Below, in pieces: positions 24,990 through 34,033 of a stretch of 64,000 nt of DNA (position 1 is its first letter; each line of letters starts with the position of its first letter). The stretch covers positions 992,001 through 1,056,000 of the forward strand of contig CAVSYR010000005.1 in the NCBI GenBank assembly GCA_963732225.1, in the 5' to 3' direction. The position numbers and the translations under genes were made by a program. The stretch comes from VRUE01 sp963732225 (GTDB lineage: Bacteria > Actinomycetota > Thermoleophilia > Solirubrobacterales > 70-9). The notes below the pieces were generated by a model. It was not told the DNA's origin, ran no database searches, and saw only the letters and a list, made by a program, of their open reading frames with translations.

Positions 24990-25919
24990 TTAGTCGGTGC
25001 CTTCGGCCTCCGGGTCGCGCCAGACTTTCTTGTGCCAGGGCGGATTGATCGCGAAGCGGGCGTCCGAGGTCGCCGCGATCGGCTCGAGTGGGATCAGGTG
25101 GACGCGGTTGCGCGGGGTGAGGCGTTCGATGCGGGGGATTCCGGCGGTGTTGCCGGCGTGGCTGCCGCCGGAGACGATCAGCAGATGGGTCTCGGGGCCC
25201 CAACCGTTCTCGCCGCGCAGGCCGAGCGCTTCGCTCGCGCCCTTGACCGAGTCGATGCCGGCGTCCGAAGCCCAGCCGCCAACCGGTCCCGGGCGCTGGT
25301 TGTAGCCCTCGTGCGAAGAGGCCCGCTCGTCGACCGAGCCGTCGGAACGGATGCGGATCTGGACCCCCTCCCAGTCGTCGGGGTGAAATCCCTTCTTGCC
25401 GGCGATCGGGATGCCACGAAAGGTCGCCGAGTCGGCGTAGTAGGTCCAGTACTGGAGATAGAGATTGCCCGCCCGGGACCCCAAGCAGTCGGCCCCAGCG
25501 GCTTCGGACTCCTCAGCCGCATCCGCTCGGCAGTCGACGACGTGGACGAAAGCCGAGACCGGCAGACCCGCCGTCGTGCGCTCGACGTAACCCTGCTCCT
25601 TGGCGTCCCCGCAACTCGTCTCCCGACAACGCCTGAAATCAACCGGCACCGCCCGCGAACCCCGCTCAAAGAGCAGCGAAGGCATGTGCCGCTGCACCAA
25701 CTCCCCCACTTCGGTCCCGTAAGCCGCGATCAGCATCGACTCGTCGCCACAGCGATCAGCAAGCGCAGCCGCACAAAGGAGCCGCGAGGCAATCGACTGG
25801 GCAAGCGCCGCGCCTGGCACCCGCACACCGGCAGCGAGGAATCCCACCAGCAACAACGAGACGAGGCAAACAAGCCCCACCCACTCAACCGTCCCCTGCC
25901 CCCGCTCCTCTCCTCGCAT
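24990..25919 (-). CDS. TadE/Flp-like anchored protein with C-terminal Vps62-like region
   Basis: The N-terminus GQGTVEWVGLVCLVSLLLVGFLAAG resembles the Flp/TadE leader (G-Q-x-T-V-E-Y/W plus hydrophobic helix), so the protein is probably membrane tethered. The rest (about 270 aa) has no enzyme signature I can name; LYLQYWTYYADSATFRG, GFHPDDWEGVQIRI and WGPETHLLIVSGGSHAGN recall plant and fungal Vps62-type domains. Six or more Cys suggest disulfides outside the cell. It is not next to a tad cluster. Confidence 0.5.
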   Translation of the reverse strand: MRGEERGQGTVEWVGLVCLVSLLLVGFLAAGVRVPGAALAQSIASRLLCAAALADRCGDESMLIAAYGTEVGELVQRHMPSLLFERGSRAVPVDFRRCRETSCGDAKEQGYVERTTAGLPVSAFVHVVDCRADAAEESEAAGADCLGSRAGNLYLQYWTYYADSATFRGIPIAGKKGFHPDDWEGVQIRIRSDGSVDERASSHEGYNQRPGPVGGWASDAGIDSVKGASEALGLRGENGWGPETHLLIVSGGSHAGNTAGIPRIERLTPRNRVHLIPLEPIAATSDARFAINPPWHKKVWRDPEAEGTD

Positions 25920-26042
25920 GGGGGTTCAAGCCCCCAGCCGACCACTTCTATGCCCCTTACGACCTCATCGAGTCCGCAGTCAGCTTGTCGAGGGCGTGAC
26001 TTCGGGCGAACTTCAGAGCGCGGGTGAACCTACAGGCACGAA

Positions 26043-26144
26043 AAGGGTCTGGGCACCCCTCCCCGGAGGCTTCGGCGACCACGCCTGGACCCACCCCTCC
26101 GACCTGCTGCGCAACGGTCTCCGGGGAGGGGTGCCCAGACCCTT
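26043..26144. repeat. 26-bp perfect inverted repeat downstream of pntB
   Basis: The arms 26043-26068 and 26119-26144 are exact reverse complements (core GGGCACCCCTCCCCGGAG) around a 50-bp spacer. The element lies 20 bp past the pntB stop and about 120 bp before the next gene on the same strand. It could fold into a very stable hairpin in the pnt transcript, or be a small mobile palindromic element. No T-run or coding capacity was found. Confidence 0.75.
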
Positions 26145-26163
26145 ACCGCGGCCAGCGAGATCC

Positions 26164-27597
26164 CTAGAGGTTCTGAATCTCAGCCGCGATGTCCGCCGCC
26201 GCCTTCTTGGCGTCGTCGAACAACATCGAGGTGTTGGACTCGTAGAAGAGATCGTTGTCGATCCCCGCAAAGCCGGGGCTGAGCGAGCGCTTGATCACGA
26301 TCACCTGCTGGGCCTGGTCGACCTCGATGATCGGCATGCCGGCGATCGGGCTGTCCGGATCGTTCTTGGCAGCCGGGTTGGTGACGTCGTTGGCCCCGAC
26401 CACGACGGCGACATCGGTGCGCGGCATTTCGGGGTTGATCTCCTCCATCTCCTTGAGCTGCTCGTAGGGCACGTCGGCCTCGGCGAGCAGAACGTTCATG
26501 TGGCCGGGCATGCGCCCGGCGACGGGATGGATCGCGTAGTTGACGGTGACGCCGCGCTTCTCCAGCTCGTCGGCGACCTCCTTGATCGCGTGCTGGGCCT
26601 GGGCGACGGCGAGGCCGTAGCCGGGCACGATCACGACGGTATCTGCGTAAGCGAGCTTGATCGCCGCGTCCTGGGCGCCGATCGAGACGTGCGGCCGTTC
26701 CTCGGTGCTGCCGGTGGCACCCCCCGAGGGCGCGCCGCCGAAGCCGGCGAAGAGGACGTTGGCGACCGAGCGGTTCATCGCGGTCGCCATCTCCATCGTC
26801 AGGATCGTTCCCGAGGAGCCGACCAGGGTGCCGGCGACGATCAGCGCCACGTTGTGGAGGGCGAAGCCGGCTGCCGCGGCCGAGAGCCCGGTGAAGGCGT
26901 TGAGCAGCGAGATCACCACCGGCATGTCGGCGCCGCCGATCGGCAGCACGACGAGGTTGCCGAGCAGGGCCGCGGCGAGCAGGATGGCGATGAAGATCGC
27001 CTGCGAGGGGTCACCGTTGTTGACCGCGATGTCGACGCAGGCGGCGAGGATGCCGATCAGCAGCACGCCGTTGATCACCTGCTGCCCCGGCACCGAGAGC
27101 GGCTTGGTCGGGATCAGGTCCTGGAGCTTGGCGAAGGCGATGTTCGAGCCCCAGAAGGAGACCGAGCCGACGACCGCGGCGAAGAGGGTGGGGATCAGCT
27201 CTTCAAGCGGGATCGAGGCGATTTCACCGGAGTCGATGCCGCTGATCCCGTGGCGCAGCTCCGACCAGGCGATCAGCGCCACGGCGCCGCCGCCGACGCC
27301 GTTGTAGAGGGCGACCATCTGCGGCATCTCGGTCATCTGCACGCGGATCGAGGCGACCACGCCGACCGTGGTGCCGATCCCGAGGCCGAGCGCGATCAGG
27401 CCCCAGTTGCCGATGCCATCGAGCAGCAGCGTGGTGACGATGGCGACCGCCATGCCGACGGCGGCGATCTGGTTGCCGCGCTTGGCCGTGGTCGGGTGGG
27501 TGCCCTGCTTGATCCCGATGATGAAGAGCGAGAAGGCGACGATGTAGAGCGCGGTGGCGGCGCTGCCACCCGGTTCGAGCACGGCGAGCAGGCTCAT
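26164..27597 (-). CDS. pntB: NAD(P) transhydrogenase subunit beta
   Basis: PntB contributes part of the proton channel and the NADP(H)-binding domain III. The 477-aa protein has about nine N-terminal membrane helices (to about residue 275) and the NADP motifs VVIVPGYGLAVAQAQHAIKEV, YAIHPVAGRMPGHMNVLLAEA, VVVGANDVTNPAAKNDP and GFAGIDNDLFY. All essential parts are present. The start overlaps pntAB by 4 bp. The complex uses the proton gradient to make NADPH from NADH. Confidence 0.95.
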   Translation of the reverse strand: MSLLAVLEPGGSAATALYIVAFSLFIIGIKQGTHPTTAKRGNQIAAVGMAVAIVTTLLLDGIGNWGLIALGLGIGTTVGVVASIRVQMTEMPQMVALYNGVGGGAVALIAWSELRHGISGIDSGEIASIPLEELIPTLFAAVVGSVSFWGSNIAFAKLQDLIPTKPLSVPGQQVINGVLLIGILAACVDIAVNNGDPSQAIFIAILLAAALLGNLVVLPIGGADMPVVISLLNAFTGLSAAAAGFALHNVALIVAGTLVGSSGTILTMEMATAMNRSVANVLFAGFGGAPSGGATGSTEERPHVSIGAQDAAIKLAYADTVVIVPGYGLAVAQAQHAIKEVADELEKRGVTVNYAIHPVAGRMPGHMNVLLAEADVPYEQLKEMEEINPEMPRTDVAVVVGANDVTNPAAKNDPDSPIAGMPIIEVDQAQQVIVIKRSLSPGFAGIDNDLFYESNTSMLFDDAKKAAADIAAEIQNL

Positions 27598-27917
27598 TTG
27601 CCGCCCCCGCCTTTGCCGTCAGCAGCGTCGGCCTTCGGTTTCGGCTTTTTGGAGAACATGCCGAGCATGCGGTCGGTGACCATGAAGCCGCCGACGATGT
27701 TGATCGCGCCGAAGGCGATCGCGATCGTGCCGATCACGTACTCGAGCGGGTCGTTGGCGTAGCCGACGACGATCAGCCCGCCGAGCATGACGATGCCGTG
27801 GATCGCGTTGGTCTGCGACATCAGCGGCGTGTGCAGCGTGGTAGGCACCTTCGAGATCACCTCGAAGCCGACGAAGGCGGCGAGCACGAAGATCGTCACC
27901 TCGGTCATCACGCTCAT
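27594..27917 (-). CDS. pntAB: NAD(P) transhydrogenase subunit alpha part 2
   Basis: A 107-aa membrane subunit with three helices: VTIFVLAAFVGFEVISKVP, LHTPLMSQTNAIHGIVMLGGLIVVGY and YVIGTIAIAFGAINIVGGFMVTDRML. The HTPLMS-TNAI motif is diagnostic. It corresponds to the C-terminal domain of single-chain PntA. Overlaps pntAA and pntB by 4 bp each. The C-terminal Lys/Gly-rich tail is slightly longer than usual. Confidence 0.94.
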   Translation of the reverse strand: MSVMTEVTIFVLAAFVGFEVISKVPTTLHTPLMSQTNAIHGIVMLGGLIVVGYANDPLEYVIGTIAIAFGAINIVGGFMVTDRMLGMFSKKPKPKADAADGKGGGGK

Positions 27918-29032
27918 TTGGCGGCCCTCTCGTTCTTGATCTCGCCGCCGTGGGTGATGCAGGCGGCGGCGACGATGTCATCCTCGAAGTCGATCTTAAG
28001 CTCGCCCTCCTCGGAGACCAGCAGGCCGAGCAGGTTGTCGAGGTTCTTGGCGTAGAGCTGCGAAGCGGGCCGCGGCATCTCGCTGGCCAGGTTGCGCGGA
28101 CCGATCACCTTGACGCCGCCCTCGACCACGGTCTGACCGGCCTCGGTCAGCTCGCAGTTGCCGCCGGTCTCGGCGGCGAGGTCGACGATCACCGAGCCGG
28201 GCTGCATGCCGCGCACCGCATCGGCGGTGATCAGCAGCGGCGCCGGGCGTCCCGGAATCGCGGCGGTGGTGACGATCACGTCCTGCCTGGCGGCGTTCTC
28301 GCCGAGCGCGTCGCGCACTTGGGCGTTCTCCTCGTCGGTGAGCGGCCGGGCGTAGCCACCCTCGCCCTCGGCGTCGGGAATGAAGTCGAGTTCCAGCGGC
28401 CGGCCGCCGAGCGAGGCGATCTGCTCCCAGGCGGCGCGGCGAATGTCGAAGCCGGTGACAATCGCGCCCAGTCGCTTTGCCGTGGCGACCGCTTGCAGGC
28501 CGGCGACGCCGGCGCCGAGCACGAGCACCTTGGCCGGCGGCACGGTGCCGGCGGCCGTGGTCATCATCCCGTAGAAGCGACCCGACTCGCGGGCGGCGAT
28601 CAGGCTCGCGGCGTAGCCGGCGGCGGCGGCCTGCGAGGAGAGCGCGTCCATCGCCTGGGCCCGCGTGGTGCGCGGAATCGCCTCCATCGCGAAGCTGGTG
28701 ACGCCGGCGGCGGCCAGCGCTTTGTTCGTCTCAGCCGCGGTCCAGGGCGCGAGGTGGCCGATGAAGACCTGGTTGGAGTTGAGGCGGGCGATTTCCTCGG
28801 CGGAAGGGGCGGCGACGCGAAGGACCACGTCGGCGCCCCACGTAACCTCGCCCTCGACGACCTCCGCCCCGGCTTCGCTGTACTGGGAGTCGGGGTGACC
28901 GGCGGCCTCGCCGGCGCCGCTCTCGACCAACACCGCAACCTTCTCGTTGGCGACGAGGGATTTAACGACGTCAGGGACTAGCGCGACCCGGCGCTCTCCC
29001 TCGGCGGTCTCTTTCGGCACTCCGATCTTCAT
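27914..29032 (-). CDS. pntAA: NAD(P) transhydrogenase subunit alpha part 1
   Basis: The soluble NAD(H)-binding subunit (372 aa) of a split transhydrogenase. It opens MKIGVPKETAEGERRVALVPDVV and has the dinucleotide motif VLVLGAGVAGLQAVATAKRLGA and the family loop (MQPGSVIVDLAAETGGNCELT). Similarity to alanine dehydrogenase is expected for this domain; the two membrane subunits downstream settle the function. It lies 18 bp after an LLM oxidoreductase gene. Confidence 0.94.
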   Translation of the reverse strand: MKIGVPKETAEGERRVALVPDVVKSLVANEKVAVLVESGAGEAAGHPDSQYSEAGAEVVEGEVTWGADVVLRVAAPSAEEIARLNSNQVFIGHLAPWTAAETNKALAAAGVTSFAMEAIPRTTRAQAMDALSSQAAAAGYAASLIAARESGRFYGMMTTAAGTVPPAKVLVLGAGVAGLQAVATAKRLGAIVTGFDIRRAAWEQIASLGGRPLELDFIPDAEGEGGYARPLTDEENAQVRDALGENAARQDVIVTTAAIPGRPAPLLITADAVRGMQPGSVIVDLAAETGGNCELTEAGQTVVEGGVKVIGPRNLASEMPRPASQLYAKNLDNLLGLLVSEEGELKIDFEDDIVAAACITHGGEIKNERAAK

Positions 29033-29050
29033 TGGACGCGGCGGCGGAGA

Positions 29051-30097
29051 CTACGCGATGAGCGCCGCGAGGCGCTCCAAGGTGTGGAGTTGTTGGCTCT
29101 TCTCGGCGTGAACCGGCGAGACGATCAGGCGGTCGATGCCGGCGCCGCGGAAGCGCTCGACCCGCTCCGCCACTTCCGCCTCGGTGCCGACCAGCGAGGT
29201 CGCCTCGACGATCTCGTCGGGCACCGCCTCGAAGGCGCCGGCGCGGTCACCGTCCTGGAAGCGCTTCTGCACGTCGTCGGCAACGTCGCCGAAGCCGAAG
29301 CGGTGGGCGAGGTCGACGTAGAAGTTGGTTTTGCGGCTGCCCATACCGCCGAAGTAGAGGACGAGGCCGGCCTTGACCACGGCCTTGGCCGCCTCGAGAT
29401 CACCGTCGATCGCGACCTGCAGCGAGGGCGAGACCTCGAGGTCGGAGCGCTGGCGGCCGCCCTTGGCGAAGCCCGCCTCCAGGTGCTCGCCCCAGGTCTG
29501 CTCGAAGGCGTCGACCGAGAAGAAGATCGGGATCCAGCCGTCGCAGATCTCGGCCGCCATCTCGACCGACTTGCGGCCGATCGCGCCAACGAAGACCGGG
29601 ATCTCGTTGCGCTCGGGGTGGAAGTTGAGCTTCAGCGGCTTTCCCTCGCCACCGGGTAGAGGCAGCTGGTAATGCTCGCCCTGGTGATCGACCGGCCCCT
29701 CGCGGGCGATGATCTCGCGCACGACTTCGATGTACTCACGGGTGCGGCCCCAGGGCTTGGCGTAGGGCACGCCGTACCAGCCCTCGGAGACCTGGGGACC
29801 GGAAGGGCCGAAGCCGAAGAGGAAGCGGCCGCCGGAGAGCTTGTCGATCGTCGCCCCGGCCATCGCCGCGGCGGCGGGCGGGCGGGCGGGCACCTGCAGG
29901 ATCGCGGCGCCGAGCTTGATCGTCTTCGTCTGCGGCGCCAGCCAGGCGAGCACGCTGACCACGTCGGAGCCGTAGGACTCAGCCGCCCAGACCGACTCGA
30001 AGCCGGCCGCCTCGGCAGCCTGGACGACCTCGAGGGCGTCCTCGCCGGCCGGGCCGATGCCCCAGTAACCAAGGTTGAGTCCGAGCTTCAAAGCCAT
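29051..30097 (-). CDS. LLM-class F420-dependent oxidoreductase
   Basis: A 348-aa luciferase-like protein: LGLNLGYWGIGPAGEDALEVVQAAEAAGFESVWAAESYGSD, IKLGAAILQVPARPPAAAAMAGATIDKLSGGRFLFGFGPSGPQVSEGWYG and NEIPVFVGAIGRKSVEMAAEICDGW. These match F420-binding members (Rv2161c/MSMEG type). It precedes pntAA by 18 bp on the same strand, so it is likely co-transcribed with the transhydrogenase. The shared logic may be NADPH or F420H2 supply; the substrate is unknown. Confidence 0.85.
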   Translation of the reverse strand: MALKLGLNLGYWGIGPAGEDALEVVQAAEAAGFESVWAAESYGSDVVSVLAWLAPQTKTIKLGAAILQVPARPPAAAAMAGATIDKLSGGRFLFGFGPSGPQVSEGWYGVPYAKPWGRTREYIEVVREIIAREGPVDHQGEHYQLPLPGGEGKPLKLNFHPERNEIPVFVGAIGRKSVEMAAEICDGWIPIFFSVDAFEQTWGEHLEAGFAKGGRQRSDLEVSPSLQVAIDGDLEAAKAVVKAGLVLYFGGMGSRKTNFYVDLAHRFGFGDVADDVQKRFQDGDRAGAFEAVPDEIVEATSLVGTEAEVAERVERFRGAGIDRLIVSPVHAEKSQQLHTLERLAALIA

Positions 30098-30126
30098 CCG
30101 GTGCTCACCCTATTGAATAGACCCCG

Positions 30127-32535
30127 ATGAGCGAAGCGGCGATCGAGCAGGGCCTCTCCAGCGCCACCGCGGCAAAGCGGCTGCGCGAGCTTGGCCCGCC
30201 GGCCGAGGACTCCTCGCGCTCGACCTCGAGCATCGTCGCCGGCAACGTCTTCACCCTCTTCAACGCGATCATCGGCGCCTTCTTCGTGCTCGATCTCGGC
30301 CTCGGCCTCTACGCCGACTCGATCTTCGGCCTGATCGCCGTGATCAACTCCTACATCGGCATCCGCCAGGAGCTGAAGGCGAAGCGCACGTTGGACGAGC
30401 TGGCGGTGCTGGTCGCCCCCCACGCCAAGGTGGTCCGCGACGGCGCCACCGCCAGCCTGCTGGCCGAGGAGATCGTGCCCGGCGACGTGATCGAGGTCGC
30501 GCCCGGCGACCAGCTCGTCGCCGACGGCTCGGTAAGCGGCTCGCGCGGGATGACCCTCGACGAGTCGATGCTGACCGGCGAGGCCGACGGCGTGCGCAAG
30601 GAGGCCGGTGACCGGGCGCTCTCGGGCTCCTTCTGCATCAGCGGCTCCGGCAGCTACCAGGTTGACGCGGTGCGCGAGGACAGCTACGCCGGCAAGCTCG
30701 CCGGCGAGGCGCGCGCCTTCCGCCACCCGCCCTCGCCGCTGCAGGGCGAGGTCAACCGGGTGATCGTCGCCTGCGTCTACGCGATGGTGCCGCTGGCGAT
30801 CCTGCTGATCCTTACCTTGAAGCTGCGCAACACCGGCATCGAAGAGGCGGCGCAAACCGCCACCGCCGGCCTGGTCACGCTGGTGCCCGAGGGCCTGGTG
30901 CTGCTGATGAGCGTCACCTTCGCCGTGGCGGCAGTTCGCCTGGCGAAAAAGGACACGCTGGTGCAGCAGATGAGCGCCACCGAGAGCCTCGCCGCGGTCG
31001 ACACGATCTGCGTCGACAAGACCGGCACCCTGACCAACGGCGAGCTGCGCCTGCTCGGCGCCGAGGTCGCGGAGGGCGTCGACGCCAAAGCCGCCCACGC
31101 CGCGCTCGGCCGCTTCGCCGCCAGCGCTGGCGATCGCAACCGCACCCTGGAGGCGATCGGCGAACGCTTCCCCGGCGAGGCCGGCCGGGTCTCCGGCGAA
31201 GTCCCCTTCTCCTCGGAGTGGAAGTGGAGCGGCCTGCGGATCGACTCGGCCAGCTACGTGCTCGGCGCACCGGATGTCTTGAGCGCGGCGGGCGCGCTCA
31301 CCCTCCCCCCCGGCCTCGCCCGGGTGCTCGAGCGCGAGACCGCGGCCGGCCGCCGCGTCGTCGCCTTCGCCGAAACCAGCGAGCCGCTGCCGACCAGCCC
31401 CGGCGAGCAGCCGCCGCCGCGGCTGGCGCCCGTCGCCCTGGTCGTGCTGGAGGAGACGCTGCGCCCCGACGCTGCCGAAACGGTTGCCCTGATGCGCGAA
31501 GAAGACGTCGACCTGAAGCTGATCTCCGGCGACGCCCGCGCCACCGTCACCGCGGTCGCCGCAGCGGTCGGCGTGCCTGAAGACGCCGGCGTGATCGAGG
31601 GCCACGAACTGCCCGAGGACCCGGAGGAGCTCGCCGCGGTCGCCGGGCGCAACACCGTCTTCTGCCGGATCAAGCCCGAGCAGAAGCGCGACCTGGTCGC
31701 CGCCCTGGCCGCCTCCGGGCGCTACGCGGCGATGATCGGCGACGGCGTCAACGACGTGCCGGCGCTGAAGCGGGCGCGGATGGCGGTGGCGATGGGCTCC
31801 GGCGCCCAGGTGACAAAGGGGGTCGCCGACGTCGTCCTGCTCAAGGACGAGTTCGCCCGCCTGCCGCAGGCGGTCGGCGAAGGCCGGCGGATCGCCCGCA
31901 ACGTCCACCGGCTCGGCCGGCTCTACCTGACCAAGACGGTCTACGCGGCCGCCCTGATCGTGCTCGTCGCGATCCCCGGTTTCGCCTTCCCCTTCCTCCC
32001 CCGCCACCTCACCCTCGCCGCCTTCCTGACAATCGGCATCCCCTCCTTCGTCCTCGCCCTGGCCCCCTCCGACGGGCCGCTCTACCGCGGCCGCCTGCTG
32101 CGGGCGCTAGCCGCCTTCGCCGTGCCGGCGGGGCTGGCGACGGCGCTCGGCTCGATCCTCTCCTTCTTCCTCGTCGACACCGTCTTCGGCGGCAGCCTCG
32201 CGGCCGGGCGCACGGCGGCGACGACGACCCTGATCGTGCTCGGCCTCAGCTTCGTGCTGTTGCTCGAGCGCGGCCCCGGCCGCGAGCACATCGCGATCCA
32301 GAGCTACATGCTGGCGATGGTCGCAGGGCTCGGCGCCCTCTACGCGGGGATCCTCGCGATCGGCCCCCTGCGCAGCTTCTTCGAAATGGACCTGCTCAAC
32401 TCCGCCCAGTGGTTCCTCGCTCTGCTCTCAGCGGCGGTCGGCCTGACGATCGCCAGCGTGCTCTGGAAGCTGCCGCTGATCGAAGCCTGGGAAGCCGCGC
32501 CCGATTCGACCGCTGTCCATGGCGACGGCACCTGA
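30127..32535 (+). CDS. P-type cation-transporting ATPase, CtpE-like
   Basis: An 802-aa HAD P-type ATPase. It shows the actuator LDESMLTGEADGVRK, the phosphorylation site VDTICVDKTGTLTNGE (Asp near residue 297) and the hinge MIGDGVNDVPALKRARMAVAMG. Membrane helix 4 has LVTLVPEGLVLLMS, the PEGL motif of Ca/Mg-type pumps, and no Cys-Pro heavy-metal motif is present. The C-terminal half holds about six helices. Architecture is close to mycobacterial CtpE, a calcium uptake ATPase; ion choice remains inferred. Divergent from the LLM gene by 29 bp. Confidence 0.88.
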   Translation: MSEAAIEQGLSSATAAKRLRELGPPAEDSSRSTSSIVAGNVFTLFNAIIGAFFVLDLGLGLYADSIFGLIAVINSYIGIRQELKAKRTLDELAVLVAPHAKVVRDGATASLLAEEIVPGDVIEVAPGDQLVADGSVSGSRGMTLDESMLTGEADGVRKEAGDRALSGSFCISGSGSYQVDAVREDSYAGKLAGEARAFRHPPSPLQGEVNRVIVACVYAMVPLAILLILTLKLRNTGIEEAAQTATAGLVTLVPEGLVLLMSVTFAVAAVRLAKKDTLVQQMSATESLAAVDTICVDKTGTLTNGELRLLGAEVAEGVDAKAAHAALGRFAASAGDRNRTLEAIGERFPGEAGRVSGEVPFSSEWKWSGLRIDSASYVLGAPDVLSAAGALTLPPGLARVLERETAAGRRVVAFAETSEPLPTSPGEQPPPRLAPVALVVLEETLRPDAAETVALMREEDVDLKLISGDARATVTAVAAAVGVPEDAGVIEGHELPEDPEELAAVAGRNTVFCRIKPEQKRDLVAALAASGRYAAMIGDGVNDVPALKRARMAVAMGSGAQVTKGVADVVLLKDEFARLPQAVGEGRRIARNVHRLGRLYLTKTVYAAALIVLVAIPGFAFPFLPRHLTLAAFLTIGIPSFVLALAPSDGPLYRGRLLRALAAFAVPAGLATALGSILSFFLVDTVFGGSLAAGRTAATTTLIVLGLSFVLLLERGPGREHIAIQSYMLAMVAGLGALYAGILAIGPLRSFFEMDLLNSAQWFLALLSAAVGLTIASVLWKLPLIEAWEAAPDSTAVHGDGT

Positions 32536-32587
32536 TTTTCGACCGCGGGCCATATCGATCGGGGGTTCTCGTGCCTAGCGTTCACGC

Positions 32588-34033
32588 ATGGCGACAACCC
32601 TCGATCCGGCAGCCCTCTCTCCCTCTGCCGGGAAGTACCCGCTGCCGGCGGGTCACTTCGACGAGGCCTTCGCCACGGCAAGCACCGCGCGCTCTCCCTG
32701 CGCGGACGTAATGGACGCGCTCGCGCAGCAGGATCTGGTGGCGCTGCGCGAGCGCGTTCAGATCGGCGCCGCCTCGATCGGCCTCAGCTTCGGCAACGGC
32801 CCGATCGCGGTCGACCCGGTGCCGCGGGTGATCGGCGCGGCCGAGTGGGAGACCCTGGAGGCGGGCCTGCGCCAGCGCGCCCGCGCCCTCAACGCCTTCC
32901 TCCTCGACGCCTATGGCGACCAGCGAATCTTCGAAGCCGGGGTGGTGCCACGGCGGCTGCTCGAGACGTCGGCCGGATACGAGCCCCGCATGCGCGGACT
33001 GCTCGATCCGGCCGCGCCGGCGGCCGCCGTGGCAGGCTTCGACCTCGTCCGCGACCGCGCCGGCGAACTGCTGGTGTTGGAGGACAACCTGCGCATGCCC
33101 TCGGGGGCCACTTATGCGACGGCACTGCGCCGCATCGTCGCGCCAGCGCTGGCGGCCCCGGTCGCGCCGCGGGCGCTGGACGGCTACCTGGTCGCCCTTG
33201 GCAAGGCGCTCGGCGGCGGCTGGCGCGAGCGGGCGAGCGGTGAGGCGGCGGCGATCCTCTCCGACGGCCCCGCCAGCGGTGCCTGGTTCGAGCATCGCGA
33301 GCTCGGCCGCGCGCTCGAGCTGCCGGTGGTCACGCCGGGCGAGCTGGAATCGGCCCGGGGCCACCTCTACTTCCGCCTGGGACGGGAGCGCTACCCGCTT
33401 GACGCGATCTACCGCCGGGTCGACGAGGACCGCCTCAGCGAGGCCGATGGCTCGCTGACCGCGCTCGGCGGGCTGCTGATGCCGGCACTCGAGTCCGGCC
33501 ACCTGCGCTGCCTCAACGCCTTCGGCACCGGCCTCGCCGACGACAAGCTCGCCCACGCCTACGTCGAGCGCTTCGTCAGCTTCTACCTCGGCGAGGAGCC
33601 GCTGCTGCGCTCGGTCCGCAGCTTCGACCTCGGCGACGAAGCCGAACTGGCGATCGCTCTGGAGCGGCTCGGCGAAATGGTGATCAAGCCGCGCGACGGC
33701 TTCGGCGGGCGCGGGGTGACGATCATGGCGCGGGCGGACGCCGAGACCCAACGCGAAACCGCGGCCCGGGTTCGCCGCGATCCCAGCGGCTTCGTCGCCC
33801 AGGAGACCGTGGCGCTGTCCACCCACCCAACCGTCTGCGACGGCGAACTGCGACCGCGCCACGTCGACCTGCGGCCGTTCACCGTCAGCGCTCGCGACGG
33901 CATCGCGACGATGCCGGGCGGCCTCACCCGCTTCGCCCCCGGGGCCGGCGAGATGATCGTCAACAGCTCGCGGGGCGGCGGCTGCAAGGACACCTGGGTG
34001 CTGGAGCGGGAGCGATCGGGGGAAGCGACATGA
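32588..34033 (+). CDS. Circularly permuted ATP-grasp type 2 protein
   Basis: The 481-aa protein has the DUF404/DUF407 signatures: YGDQRIFEAGVVPRRLLETSAGYEPRMRG, GFDLVRDRAGELLVLEDNLRMPSGATYA, and the ATP-grasp elements MVIKPRDGFGGRGVTI and SSRGGGCKDTWVL. Family members are thought to be carboxylate-amine ligases, often linked to peptide-like products. Usual partners (alpha-E, transglutaminase) are missing; instead a C26 peptidase overlaps by 4 bp and a GCS2 ligase follows. The product is unknown. Confidence 0.82.
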   Translation: MATTLDPAALSPSAGKYPLPAGHFDEAFATASTARSPCADVMDALAQQDLVALRERVQIGAASIGLSFGNGPIAVDPVPRVIGAAEWETLEAGLRQRARALNAFLLDAYGDQRIFEAGVVPRRLLETSAGYEPRMRGLLDPAAPAAAVAGFDLVRDRAGELLVLEDNLRMPSGATYATALRRIVAPALAAPVAPRALDGYLVALGKALGGGWRERASGEAAAILSDGPASGAWFEHRELGRALELPVVTPGELESARGHLYFRLGRERYPLDAIYRRVDEDRLSEADGSLTALGGLLMPALESGHLRCLNAFGTGLADDKLAHAYVERFVSFYLGEEPLLRSVRSFDLGDEAELAIALERLGEMVIKPRDGFGGRGVTIMARADAETQRETAARVRRDPSGFVAQETVALSTHPTVCDGELRPRHVDLRPFTVSARDGIATMPGGLTRFAPGAGEMIVNSSRGGGCKDTWVLERERSGEAT

